64,000 nt of DNA, taken from assembly GCA_943371425.1 (NCBI GenBank), contig CALRUR010000010.1, positions 1 through 64,000 of the forward strand, in the 5' to 3' direction. The position numbers and the translations under genes are program-made. The notes below the pieces were generated by a model, which ran no database searches, had not been told where the DNA came from, and saw only the letters and a program-made list of their open reading frames with translations. This stretch comes from CAJBVG01 sp943371425 (GTDB taxonomy: Bacteria; Bacteroidota; Bacteroidia; Sphingobacteriales; Sphingobacteriaceae). Below, one piece after another: positions 44,048 through 52,352 of the stretch. The stretch's first letter is position 1. Every line of letters starts with the position of its first letter.

Positions 44048-47011
44048 TTATCTTTTTATAAATAACCAACCTCTTAATTCTTGTGTACCATATTTAATAA
44101 TATAGTAGTAAGTACCATCGGGCACATTATCACCATTCATGTTATGACCCACAAAAACTTTGTCGAAATTATTATAGTCTTGTGTAGTCCAAACTTCATT
44201 TCCCCAACGGTTAAGAATTTGAACGCTATTACTAGTATATAAACTCAATACTGGAATTCTCCAATAATCATTTAAGCCATCTCCATTTGGTGAGAAACCG
44301 TTAAAGAATTCTAAATCAGAAAGTGGATTAACTACTACCATTACGGTATCTGTATTTGTACAACCCGTTATGTTATTTGTTGAGGTTAAAATGTATGTAG
44401 TAGTAACTGTTGGTGATGCATTAGTAATTGAACTTGTACTTAGTGAAAGTCCTGTTGTTGGCATCCAACTATACGAGGTATTTTGTTCTGCATTTACACC
44501 TATTACTGCAGTTTCGCCTATAAATATTTCTTGGTCGTTTCCAGCATCAGCAATCGGTAAATTAAATACACTCAAGGTGGTTATAATTGTACTATCACAA
44601 GTAAACTGACTGTTAATGGTAATACTAAATACACCAGCTGCTTTTCTGTAAATACCATGTATTAACATACTGTCGCCTGAACAAATACTAGCATTTAAAT
44701 TTGTAATATATAAAGGGTTTACACTCAAGTTTGTGTTCACAATACTATCACAAGCCAATTGGCTGCTTAATGTATCTGCATATATTCCTTGTGTTTTTCT
44801 ATAAATTCCTGCAATTAAAATACTATCCCCTGCACAGATACTTGCATTTATATTTGTAATTAATGTTGGGTTAATACTTAAGTTGGTATTAACTATACTA
44901 TCACAAGTTAATTGGCTGCTTAATGTATCAGCATATAATCCTTGCACTTTTCTAAAAATACCTCCAATTAAAATACTATCACCTTCGCAGATGCTTGCAT
45001 TTACATTGGTTATAAGCGTAGGGTTTATACTTAAATTTATATTGATGATGCTATCACAGGTAAATTGTGAGCTTAATGTTTCTGAATAAATGCCAGGTGT
45101 TTTTCTGAAAATTCCAGCAATTAATATACTATCACCCTCACAAATACTCGCATTTGTATTTGTAATGAATGTAGGATTTACACTAAGATTTGTATTTACA
45201 ATACTATCACAAGAAAACTGACTTGCTAATGTTACTGAATAAATTCCTGGTGTTTTTCTAAAAATACCTCCAATTAAAATACTATCTCCATTACATATAC
45301 TTGCATTTAAGTTCGTATTGAAAATAGGATTAACAGAAAGGTTTGTATTAATTACACTATCACAACCTGTAGAGTTGCTTAATGAATCGGAATAAATTCC
45401 AGGAGTTTTTCTGAAAAAACCTGCAATTAAAATACTATCACCATTACAAATGCTTGCATTAAAGTTTGTGATAGAACTTGGATTCACAATAATATTTACA
45501 ATTAAAGAAGTATCCACACTATTGCAATTACTTGTAGTTATAACTGAGTATGAACCGGCTGTATCAACCACAATACTTTGGGTTATTTCACCAGTACTCC
45601 ATAAGTAATTCGCACTGCTGCTAGCAGTAAGTACTGCAGAGTCGCCTTGGCAAAATACTAAGGAACCTGTAACTGCAATAGATGGTTGCAAACTTGGAAG
45701 TTTAAGATCTAGATCAGATACAATAATTGCCCCTTCAACTGTGTAAGCCCTCCCTTCAAAATTTATATCTATCAAATTTATTGCACCGCTTGAATCAACA
45801 ATATTTCCTATAAAATTTGAATTAGCCAATACATCTACCAAACCGTTAACAGCCCAAAAAACATTACTTGATTTGGCTCCACCTCTTAATACTACATTTG
45901 AAAATGTTGCTGTTGTGAAAGCTCCTTCAATTCTAATAACAAAAACTGCATCGGCATTTCCTTGTGCATCTAAGAAAATAGTATCGAGCATTTGTGTTGC
46001 TGCCTTTAAACAATATACATGTGGGGTTAATACTTGACTTCTTCCGAACTGTGATGGTTGAGTTAATGTAATCTCACATGGCATTGCTTTTAAGGTATTA
46101 TATAAATTTAAGATTGCAGCAGTACCATTTAACGTCATGATATCTGGAACTGCGTGTATAGAATCTACAAACAATGGATTAAATCCGGTAAGTGGACCAT
46201 TTTGAGTTCCAATATGACCATCAACATGGGTAATACCAGTATTTGTTAACTCACCCACACCTGTAAGTAAGCTAAAGCATTCTGCTGCTCCAAGTGTTGG
46301 TAAAATTGGTCCTGTAAGTACCGGAGAACCACAACCGCGTGGTGCGGTTGCTACTGTGCTTGCTACTTGTATTGCTCCAGATATAGATAATAACCTACCA
46401 TCAATTTTACTACCAGTGGTTAAACCAATAGCACCGTCAACAATAAATGTTCCAACCAAATGAGCACCTGGTAATGTATTTAAAGCACCACCAATTTTCC
46501 AAAAAACGTTACATGATTGTGCATCGTTTAATAGAAAAATTCGAGCACCTGTTCCAACATTCATTGCTGCATTTACTTTAATTATAAATACAGAGTTAGG
46601 ATCATTTAATCCATCTAAAAATAAATTTCCATTTAAAGTTGTAAGCGCTAATGACTCATGCACACCCGGAACTAAAGTTTGTCCGCTACCAATTAATACT
46701 GGCATTGCATGTGTTGTTGCTTGCAGACCCATAGAAATATAGCCAGCACTTACAGGTGCCATTGCTGCAATACTTGCAGGATCAGCATCATGAAAAGATC
46801 CGTTGATATTACCGAAACCAGTACTTGTGCTACCATTGGTTCCTACATCACCTGTTATTAATGAAACGCCTGTATTACCTACCGGCCCAGAAATAGAATA
46901 CAGTACAAAAGGGCTTGCTGCACCTAGTGGTACAGCTGTTTGCGACATACTACTATAGGGCAGTATAAAAAGTGTAAATAGTATCGCAATACTGTGTAAA
47001 AAATTCTTCAT
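44048..47011 (-). CDS. Large secreted adhesin: two DUF3494 domains, six 51-residue repeats, T9SS C-terminal domain
   Basis: 987 residues. Signal peptide (about 1-24), DUF3494 domain 1 (about 28-225), DUF3494 domain 2 (about 235-440), an Ig-like domain (about 445-512), six repeats of exactly 51 residues (about 514-819), a PKD-like domain (820-897), and a gliding-motility-type domain (about 900-987: EFFNGFSPNGDGLNDYW). Each repeat contains one Cys at ASIC and one at the CDS position, so intradomain disulfides are likely. First gene of the five-gene surface operon, which reads left to 37592. It is probably a T9SS cargo delivered by PorP/SprF. Confidence 0.85.
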   Translation of the reverse strand: MKNFLHSIAILFTLFILPYSSMSQTAVPLGAASPFVLYSISGPVGNTGVSLITGDVGTNGSTSTGFGNINGSFHDADPASIAAMAPVSAGYISMGLQATTHAMPVLIGSGQTLVPGVHESLALTTLNGNLFLDGLNDPNSVFIIKVNAAMNVGTGARIFLLNDAQSCNVFWKIGGALNTLPGAHLVGTFIVDGAIGLTTGSKIDGRLLSISGAIQVASTVATAPRGCGSPVLTGPILPTLGAAECFSLLTGVGELTNTGITHVDGHIGTQNGPLTGFNPLFVDSIHAVPDIMTLNGTAAILNLYNTLKAMPCEITLTQPSQFGRSQVLTPHVYCLKAATQMLDTIFLDAQGNADAVFVIRIEGAFTTATFSNVVLRGGAKSSNVFWAVNGLVDVLANSNFIGNIVDSSGAINLIDINFEGRAYTVEGAIIVSDLDLKLPSLQPSIAVTGSLVFCQGDSAVLTASSSANYLWSTGEITQSIVVDTAGSYSVITTSNCNSVDTSLIVNIIVNPSSITNFNASICNGDSILIAGFFRKTPGIYSDSLSNSTGCDSVINTNLSVNPIFNTNLNASICNGDSILIGGIFRKTPGIYSVTLASQFSCDSIVNTNLSVNPTFITNTNASICEGDSILIAGIFRKTPGIYSETLSSQFTCDSIININLSINPTLITNVNASICEGDSILIGGIFRKVQGLYADTLSSQLTCDSIVNTNLSINPTLITNINASICAGDSILIAGIYRKTQGIYADTLSSQLACDSIVNTNLSVNPLYITNLNASICSGDSMLIHGIYRKAAGVFSITINSQFTCDSTIITTLSVFNLPIADAGNDQEIFIGETAVIGVNAEQNTSYSWMPTTGLSLSTSSITNASPTVTTTYILTSTNNITGCTNTDTVMVVVNPLSDLEFFNGFSPNGDGLNDYWRIPVLSLYTSNSVQILNRWGNEVWTTQDYNNFDKVFVGHNMNGDNVPDGTYYYIIKYGTQELRGWLFIKR
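44555..45472. repeat. Six in-frame 153-bp repeats in the adhesin gene
   Basis: Codons 514-819 of the adhesin gene contain six copies of a 153-base unit. The encoded Cys residues at 522, 573, 624, 675, 726 and 777 are all spaced by exactly 51. The two central copies are more alike than the outer ones. Confidence 0.85.
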
Positions 47012-47149
47012 AATTATATTTTTTTAATTGTTGATTAGAGAAATATCAATGAATGAAAATTCCTCCAAACAAAATTGCGAAGTATAATATGAGAATTGTT
47101 GTAGATGCCAAGTGATTAGTTACACATATCACTTATAAGAAAAAAAAAA

Positions 47150-48145
47150 TTATTTTAAACTCCAGAGATTACCGTTCTTAGTACTTAATTTATTTAAAAG
47201 TTTGTTTTGATGCATTGAAGCCAATTCTTCTTCGGCTTCGCTAAAACTTAAATCCTTTAATACCGCATATTCCTTTGTAGTTAAGGTTTTGTATCTCGTA
47301 AATAAATCCATTAATGTTGTATTATAAATTCTTTTTGTTGCATCTTTTTGTAATTTCAATACTGCTTGCTCAAAAACTTTATATGGTTTAACTCCATAAA
47401 CTTTTACTTGCGTGTTCGAATCGTCAACAAAAATAAGTGTAGGAAATCCTCTTATCCCTAAATTTTTTGAAAGCGTTAAATCGTTCTGAAAATTTTCTTT
47501 TGCTTTATTTTCATAATCGAGTTTCAGCTTCATAGTGTCTAAGCCACAAAGTAAGGCTGCTTTACTTAGGTGTTCCCATTTGGTGATGTTTTTCTTTTCT
47601 AAAAAAACCATCTCCCTAATTTTTCGCATAAATAATAAGGCTTTTGCTTCATCTTGCATTTGTGCTGCCTTAAAGGCAATAGAGGGTGGATACGAAGAGT
47701 TTAATGGGTCTTCTAGCCATAGATCTCCATCAATAGGCATTTCATAATATTTACTTACTTCATCCCAATGATGCGCTACATCACTTGGTTTACTTATTCC
47801 TCCATTATTATATGACCAGTCGGGTAATAAACCTCCCATGAAATACTCTATATGTATATACTCTCCATATTCTAATTTTAATCTTTTTAATTGAGGTTCT
47901 ATTCCCCAACATGAGGAGCAAATTGGATCTGTAAAATACAGTATGCGTATCGGCTTTTCTATCGTTTTTAAATCAACTTTATCCTCAGATTTTGAAGAAC
48001 CAGGCACCTCACAAACTCCTTCTTCGGGATCGCAAATTAGTGCATTTAAAGGCTTTAAAATATTGTTATTCATAGCGTTTTGCGATTTAGATGTTTGAAC
48101 ACACAATAACAACAAGATTAACGTAAAGATGTTTTTATTGATCAT
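47150..48145 (-). CDS. DsbA-like thioredoxin-fold protein
   Basis: 331 residues with a signal peptide ending in SKSQ. The thioredoxin active site CSSC is at Cys76-Cys79 (ICSSCWG), with the cis-Pro loop GIRGFPTLIF. A FrnE/SpxH-like helical insertion follows (YPPSIAFKAAQMQDEAKALLFMRKIREM). Two extra Cys lie in ICDPEEGVCEVP (residues 38-45) before the domain. It is expected to act as an oxidoreductase or disulfide-related chaperone in the envelope. The following 138-base gap to the surface operon holds a small hairpin (47110-47134), and no gene was found there. Confidence 0.75.
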   Translation of the reverse strand: MINKNIFTLILLLLCVQTSKSQNAMNNNILKPLNALICDPEEGVCEVPGSSKSEDKVDLKTIEKPIRILYFTDPICSSCWGIEPQLKRLKLEYGEYIHIEYFMGGLLPDWSYNNGGISKPSDVAHHWDEVSKYYEMPIDGDLWLEDPLNSSYPPSIAFKAAQMQDEAKALLFMRKIREMVFLEKKNITKWEHLSKAALLCGLDTMKLKLDYENKAKENFQNDLTLSKNLGIRGFPTLIFVDDSNTQVKVYGVKPYKVFEQAVLKLQKDATKRIYNTTLMDLFTRYKTLTTKEYAVLKDLSFSEAEEELASMHQNKLLNKLSTKNGNLWSLK

Positions 48146-48153
48146 TAAAATAA

Positions 48154-48699
48154 TTATTTCTGAAAATATTCTTTATACATTACAAAACTATCCTCTAGAA
48201 TTTTGATAGCTGTTTTCTTATCCAAAAAATCTTCAACCACTACGGTTTTCTTCTCTAATTTTTTATAATCTTCAAAGAAGTTTCTCATTTCTGAAATGAA
48301 ATGAAGCGGAAGTTCTGATATATCATTAATATGGCTCACGCTTGGATCGCCAGCGGCTACAGCAATAATTTTATCATCGGCCTCCCCATTATCTAACATT
48401 CGCATTACACCAATAACTTTAGCGGGTACAATACACAGAGGTACAATGTCTATTTGCGAAAGAATCAGAATATCTAGTGGATCATGGTCTTCACAATAGG
48501 TTTGTGGAATGAACCCATAGTTGGCAGGATAGTAAACAGAAGAGTATAAAACTCTATCTAATTTTAACAAACCACTGTCTTTATCTAATTCATATTTTGC
48601 TCTGGTACCTTTCGGTATTTCAATAATACCATTTACAAATTCAGGCAAATTGTTTCCGGCAGAAACGTGGTGCCATGGATTAAAAATATTCTCTATCAT
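48154..48699 (-). CDS. ppa: Inorganic pyrophosphatase (family I)
   Basis: 181 residues. It hydrolyses pyrophosphate to drive biosynthesis. Conserved features are IEIPKGTRAKYELDKDSG near the N-terminus, YPANYGFIPQTYCEDHDPLDILIL (metal-binding Asp cluster) and PAKVIGVMRMLDNGEADDKIIAV. It is cytosolic. It starts one base after the ALDH stop (48701) and is likely co-transcribed. Confidence 0.92.
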   Translation of the reverse strand: MIENIFNPWHHVSAGNNLPEFVNGIIEIPKGTRAKYELDKDSGLLKLDRVLYSSVYYPANYGFIPQTYCEDHDPLDILILSQIDIVPLCIVPAKVIGVMRMLDNGEADDKIIAVAAGDPSVSHINDISELPLHFISEMRNFFEDYKKLEKKTVVVEDFLDKKTAIKILEDSFVMYKEYFQK

Positions 48700-48700
48700 G

Positions 48701-50062
48701 TTACATTATTTTCTTTATAAGACTGAATAATTTGAAGGGTGGATATTTAAAAATTAAATCAATCCAGGTTGGGCTTGTTAAAATAGAACGTCGATTACTA
48801 AAAGCATAAAAACTTTCTTCGCCATGATATTTACCCATTCCGCTATTACCAACTCCTCCAAATGGCAAATGATGGTTTGCTATATGTAACAAGGTATCGT
48901 TTACACATACACCTCCTGAACTGGTATTATTTACAACAGTTTGTAGATTTCGCTTGTTTCCAAAATAATACAATGCCAATGGTTTTTCTTGTTTATTTAT
49001 ATAGTCAATTGCTTGTTCAATGTTAGTAAAAGTAAACATAGGTAAAATGGGACCAAAAATTTCTTCTTTCATGGTAGCCGATTCTAATGATACATTTTCT
49101 AAAATAGTAGGTCCGATGTATTTGTTCTCTTTATCATGTTCGCCTCCCCAAGTTATACTTCCATCTTTTAATAATTTTAATAGCCTATCAAACGCTTCGT
49201 TATTAATGATGCGTGGATAATAATTGCTCTCTTTAAAATCTTTCCCATACATTTCCTCTGCATAATGAATCATTTCTTTAATCAACTGATCCTTTACACG
49301 TTCATGCACATATACATAATCTGGAGCTATACATGTTTGCCCTGCATTAATTAGTTTACCCCAAATAATTCTTTTTGCTGCTATTTTAATATTAGCAGTC
49401 TCATCAACAATACATGGGCTCTTCCCTCCTAATTCCAATATTACAGGTGTTAAATGTTTAGATGCAGCTTGCATAACAGCTTTTCCAAAGGACGAACTAC
49501 CCGTAAAGAAAATTACATCAAACTTCTGCTCAAGTAAGAGTACATTTTCTGCTCTACCGCCTAATACCACATGTATATATTCAGCATCGAATGTTTCTGC
49601 TATTATTTCTGCTATTAAATTAGATACGGTTGGAGTGCTGGTTGATGGTTTTAAAATGGCAGTACAGCCAGCAGAAATAGCTCCTACTAATGGATTAATA
49701 GTTAATTGAAAGGGATAATTCCAAGGGGCTATAATTAAAGCTTGACCCAAAGGTTCGGTTATAATTTTAGAACTTGAAGGAAGTAGATGAAAAGGAGTGT
49801 GTACTTGCTTGGGTCTTGCCCATTCTTTAAGATTCTTGAGATGGTAATCAATTTCACCCAATACAATGCTTATTTCTGATAAGTATGCTTCTTCGTATGA
49901 TTTATGTAAATCAACATACAATGCATCTGTAATCCTCGAACTGTTTTTTACTATAGCAGCCCTAAGTTTTTTTAAATTAAGAATCCTGAAAGCTAATTCT
50001 TTAGTTTGTTGAGATTTGAAAAAAGCCCGTTGGTTCTCGAGCATTTGGTCTACCATACTCAT
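48701..50062 (-). CDS. Class 3 NAD(P)-dependent aldehyde dehydrogenase
   Basis: 453 residues, a length typical of fatty/class 3 ALDH. The catalytic Glu210 is in LELGGKSP and the catalytic Cys244 is in GQTCIAP. APWNYPFQLTINPL and FTGSSSFGKAV are the NAD-site motifs. The C-terminus is hydrophobic (WIDLIFKYPPFKLFSLIKKI), which suggests membrane association, as in fatty aldehyde dehydrogenases. A palindrome at 50085-50119 precedes it. Confidence 0.9.
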   Translation of the reverse strand: MSMVDQMLENQRAFFKSQQTKELAFRILNLKKLRAAIVKNSSRITDALYVDLHKSYEEAYLSEISIVLGEIDYHLKNLKEWARPKQVHTPFHLLPSSSKIITEPLGQALIIAPWNYPFQLTINPLVGAISAGCTAILKPSTSTPTVSNLIAEIIAETFDAEYIHVVLGGRAENVLLLEQKFDVIFFTGSSSFGKAVMQAASKHLTPVILELGGKSPCIVDETANIKIAAKRIIWGKLINAGQTCIAPDYVYVHERVKDQLIKEMIHYAEEMYGKDFKESNYYPRIINNEAFDRLLKLLKDGSITWGGEHDKENKYIGPTILENVSLESATMKEEIFGPILPMFTFTNIEQAIDYINKQEKPLALYYFGNKRNLQTVVNNTSSGGVCVNDTLLHIANHHLPFGGVGNSGMGKYHGEESFYAFSNRRSILTSPTWIDLIFKYPPFKLFSLIKKIM

Positions 50063-50084
50063 ATATATAATTTGCTATAAATAT

Positions 50085-50119
50085 ACTGAAATGAAACACA
50101 AGATATGCTTCATTTCAGT
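50085..50119. repeat. 11-bp perfect inverted repeat upstream of the ALDH gene
   Basis: ACTGAAATGAA (50085-50095) pairs with 50109-50119 across a 13-base loop. There is no T tract. It lies in the 103-base gap between the ALDH start and the DUF2892 stop. It could be an operator for the ALDH gene or a transcript end for the DUF2892 gene. Confidence 0.6.
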
Positions 50120-50165
50120 AATCTATAAACAAATTAATGAGTATAGAGTTCGCTAAATTTATATA

Positions 50166-50375
50166 CTATTTACTTTTAACGGGGCAAGTGTTCATGCCAA
50201 AAATAGCATATAAGGGGCAAAAACTCACAAAACTTGTAAGTGTAAATACGGCTGCTACTACTACCAAAATTATACCTACAGTACCTGTTACAGTTCCAGT
50301 AAAGTAAAGAGTTGCTAAAATTGCCGCCACAATTAATCTGATAATTCTGTCGGTAGATCCCATGTTAGTTTTCAT
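50166..50375 (-). CDS. DUF2892 small inner-membrane protein
   Basis: 69 residues. It matches the DUF2892 family: MGSTDRIIRLIVAAILATLYF, a second hydrophobic segment IILVVVAAVFTLTSF, and the conserved end FCPLYAIFGMNTCPV with two Cys. The family is a two-helix membrane protein, often fused to or beside rhodanese or Crp-regulated genes. It is downstream of a Crp-family gene on the same strand. The role is unknown. Confidence 0.8.
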   Translation of the reverse strand: MKTNMGSTDRIIRLIVAAILATLYFTGTVTGTVGIILVVVAAVFTLTSFVSFCPLYAIFGMNTCPVKSK

Positions 50376-50379
50376 AATT

Positions 50380-50481
50380 TTATTTTTTTATTAGGTTAAT
50401 TAAAATCACAATTATAGAAATGATACCAATACACGTAATACAAACAAATAAGAATTTATATATGGGTTTTAGGCCTTTCAT
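50380..50481 (-). CDS. Possible 33-residue single-helix membrane peptide
   Basis: A short frame on the minus strand starts at ATG 50481 (MKGLKPIYKF) and ends at the TAA at 50380-50382. A hydrophobic helix (FVCITCIGIISIIVILINLI) is flanked by basic residues on both sides. It ends 5 bases before the DUF2892 start, in the Crp-DUF2892 gap. The positive-inside N-terminus and operon position suggest a real gene, but the size makes this uncertain. Confidence 0.45.
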   Translation of the reverse strand: MKGLKPIYKFLFVCITCIGIISIIVILINLIKK

Positions 50482-50535
50482 TTCTATGCAAATATAAGCT
50501 GCACTATATAGCTGTGCAGTGACTTTTGTCACAAC

Positions 50536-51156
50536 CTATAAAATTTCAATACTATCATGGTGTTGTATTAAAATTTTGTCGTTTTCTAGTTTCTTTACTA
50601 TTCTACTTACAACCTCTCTAGCTGTACCTAAATCATTTGCTATTTCTTTATGAGATATTTTAATAGGATTAATTTGAAGTAATTGTTTTTTTTCGGTTAA
50701 ATAATCTAATACTCTTTTATCCAACTTATCATAAATTAAATGTTTAATGGTATCTATCATTTCAGCATATCGTAAATCATACTGATTGTAAAACAAAATA
50801 TTTATCGCTGGATAATCTTTAACCCATTGGGGAATTTTAGAAGAGGGAACTAATAAGACATCACTATTGGATTCGGTAACTGCAAAAATTTTACTTTTAG
50901 AATTATGTATAGCTGATGAAAAAGACATAATGCAACTTTCATCGGGTTTAATATAATACAATAACAATTCCTTGTCTTCATGTCTTGTAAAAACCTTTAC
51001 TAAACCTTTTAAAACTATAGGTATCACTTTTACAAATTGTCCTTCTTGTACTAAAACAGTTCCACCTTCAAATTTTACAATTTCCGAAACAGAAAGTATT
51101 TCATCGAGCAATTCTTTGCCCAAAAAATTAAACTTAATTCTTAAATTATCTTTCAT
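50536..51156 (-). CDS. Crp/Fnr-family transcriptional regulator
   Basis: 206 residues. The N-terminal cyclic-nucleotide-type sensor domain (FEGGTVLVQEGQFVKVIPIVLKGLVKVF, about 25-60) is followed by the dimer helix and a C-terminal HTH (ISHKEIANDLGTAREVVSRIVKKLEND). No Cys set for an Fe-S cluster is visible, so it is probably not an Fnr-type oxygen sensor. The ATG overlaps the pentapeptide gene stop by one base. It may control DUF2892 and neighbours. Confidence 0.88.
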   Translation of the reverse strand: MKDNLRIKFNFLGKELLDEILSVSEIVKFEGGTVLVQEGQFVKVIPIVLKGLVKVFTRHEDKELLLYYIKPDESCIMSFSSAIHNSKSKIFAVTESNSDVLLVPSSKIPQWVKDYPAINILFYNQYDLRYAEMIDTIKHLIYDKLDKRVLDYLTEKKQLLQINPIKISHKEIANDLGTAREVVSRIVKKLENDKILIQHHDSIEIL

Positions 51157-51719
51157 TATTTAATTTTAATACTATACTTGGATAACAATCCAGGTAGCGT
51201 TTCTAAATTGAAAATAGCATTTTTTATTTTATTGATGTCGGGATCTAATTGTATATTGATAGATTCTCTAAAATCCACTTTTTCTAAATTCGAATTTTCA
51301 AAATGAACATTTAATAAATCGCAATTTAAAAAAACAGATTCTGCAAAATCCGCATCTGTAAAATCAACTTCATGTAGAGCAGAGTTTTGAAAATTTGTTT
51401 TCTTTACTTTTTTTGCATAAAAAGATGAATGGTTGAGTGTACAAGTATCAAAATGAAACGACAGATTAAAGTTATTGCAATAATCGAATCTTAACCCTAA
51501 CATTTTGCAATTCTTAAACTGAGTTTCTTGTATAGATGTATTTGTTAAATTAGCTAAGCTTAAATTACAATTATCAAATCTACAATCAATAAACTTAAAA
51601 TCTTTAAAATCTTGTTCAGAGAAATCACATTCTTCAAAACTACAGTTTTCATATTCTGCCTTTTCAAGTTTTACAGTATATTGATTTAGATTCTTAAACT
51701 GTTGTGATTCAATAATCAT
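51156..51719 (-). CDS. Pentapeptide-repeat protein
   Basis: 187 residues. Repeating A(D/N)LxF-like pentapeptides (NCSFEECDFSEQDFKDFKF, CRFDNCNLSLANLTNTS, ALHEVDFTDADFAESVF) predict a right-handed quadrilateral beta-helix. Function is unknown; related proteins can mimic DNA. It precedes the Crp gene with a one-base overlap and follows the MCP-like gene by 6 bases. Confidence 0.85.
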   Translation of the reverse strand: MIIESQQFKNLNQYTVKLEKAEYENCSFEECDFSEQDFKDFKFIDCRFDNCNLSLANLTNTSIQETQFKNCKMLGLRFDYCNNFNLSFHFDTCTLNHSSFYAKKVKKTNFQNSALHEVDFTDADFAESVFLNCDLLNVHFENSNLEKVDFRESINIQLDPDINKIKNAIFNLETLPGLLSKYSIKIK

Positions 51720-51725
51720 GTACTA

Positions 51726-52352
51726 TTAATTAAGATTTATATCTTTTGAATTACTTTTTACATTCAAACTATTAGCCGCAAATACCAATGCTTGTAATAC
51801 AATTAGTATTACTACTATTACTGCTAGCGCAAAGTCTGAAGATAATTTACCCGATTCATATAATTTATCCGTTTTATTTACAATTAATTTCGACTCTTCT
51901 AATTGTATCGCGCTTAATTCTGATAATACTATTAATGCATTGTTTACCAACTCAATTTTTTGATTTGAATTAATATTTAGGTCGTTTCTAATTTTATGTA
52001 AGTAAGCATTAAAATAAGTATACTTAGCGCTTTCTTCTTTTGTAAAAACTGTTGCATCATACAAATTTGTAGTATAATTTATTTTACTAAAAATTTCATT
52101 TATAATTTTTGCATTAAGCAATTTTGTGTTTAGCTCTAAGGTGTAAGCCTCTTTCAACGCATACATATATACAGTTAAATTCATTAAATAACTTTCGGCC
52201 ACCAAGCGATCTTTATACATCGTATTGATGGTATCTTTCACTTCCCGAGAGTGCTCCCTATCATTATAATTACTAAGCAAAACAAGCAGGCACAATACCA
52301 ATAAAGCAAGAGATGCTATGAGTTTATTTTTAATGCTATAGGTCCATTTCAT
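51726..52352 (-). CDS. Two-helix membrane protein with four-helix-bundle sensor (MCP-like, no output domain)
   Basis: 208 residues. The N-terminal helix (about 12-29) and the C-terminal helix (about 175-195) flank a periplasmic helical bundle resembling the 4HB_MCP ligand-binding domain. No HAMP, kinase or methyl-accepting region follows; the C-terminus is only about 15 residues. It may be a free-standing sensor or truncated receptor. It overlaps the upstream TraB-like gene by one base. Confidence 0.6.
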   Translation of the reverse strand: MKWTYSIKNKLIASLALLVLCLLVLLSNYNDREHSREVKDTINTMYKDRLVAESYLMNLTVYMYALKEAYTLELNTKLLNAKIINEIFSKINYTTNLYDATVFTKEESAKYTYFNAYLHKIRNDLNINSNQKIELVNNALIVLSELSAIQLEESKLIVNKTDKLYESGKLSSDFALAVIVVILIVLQALVFAANSLNVKSNSKDINLN

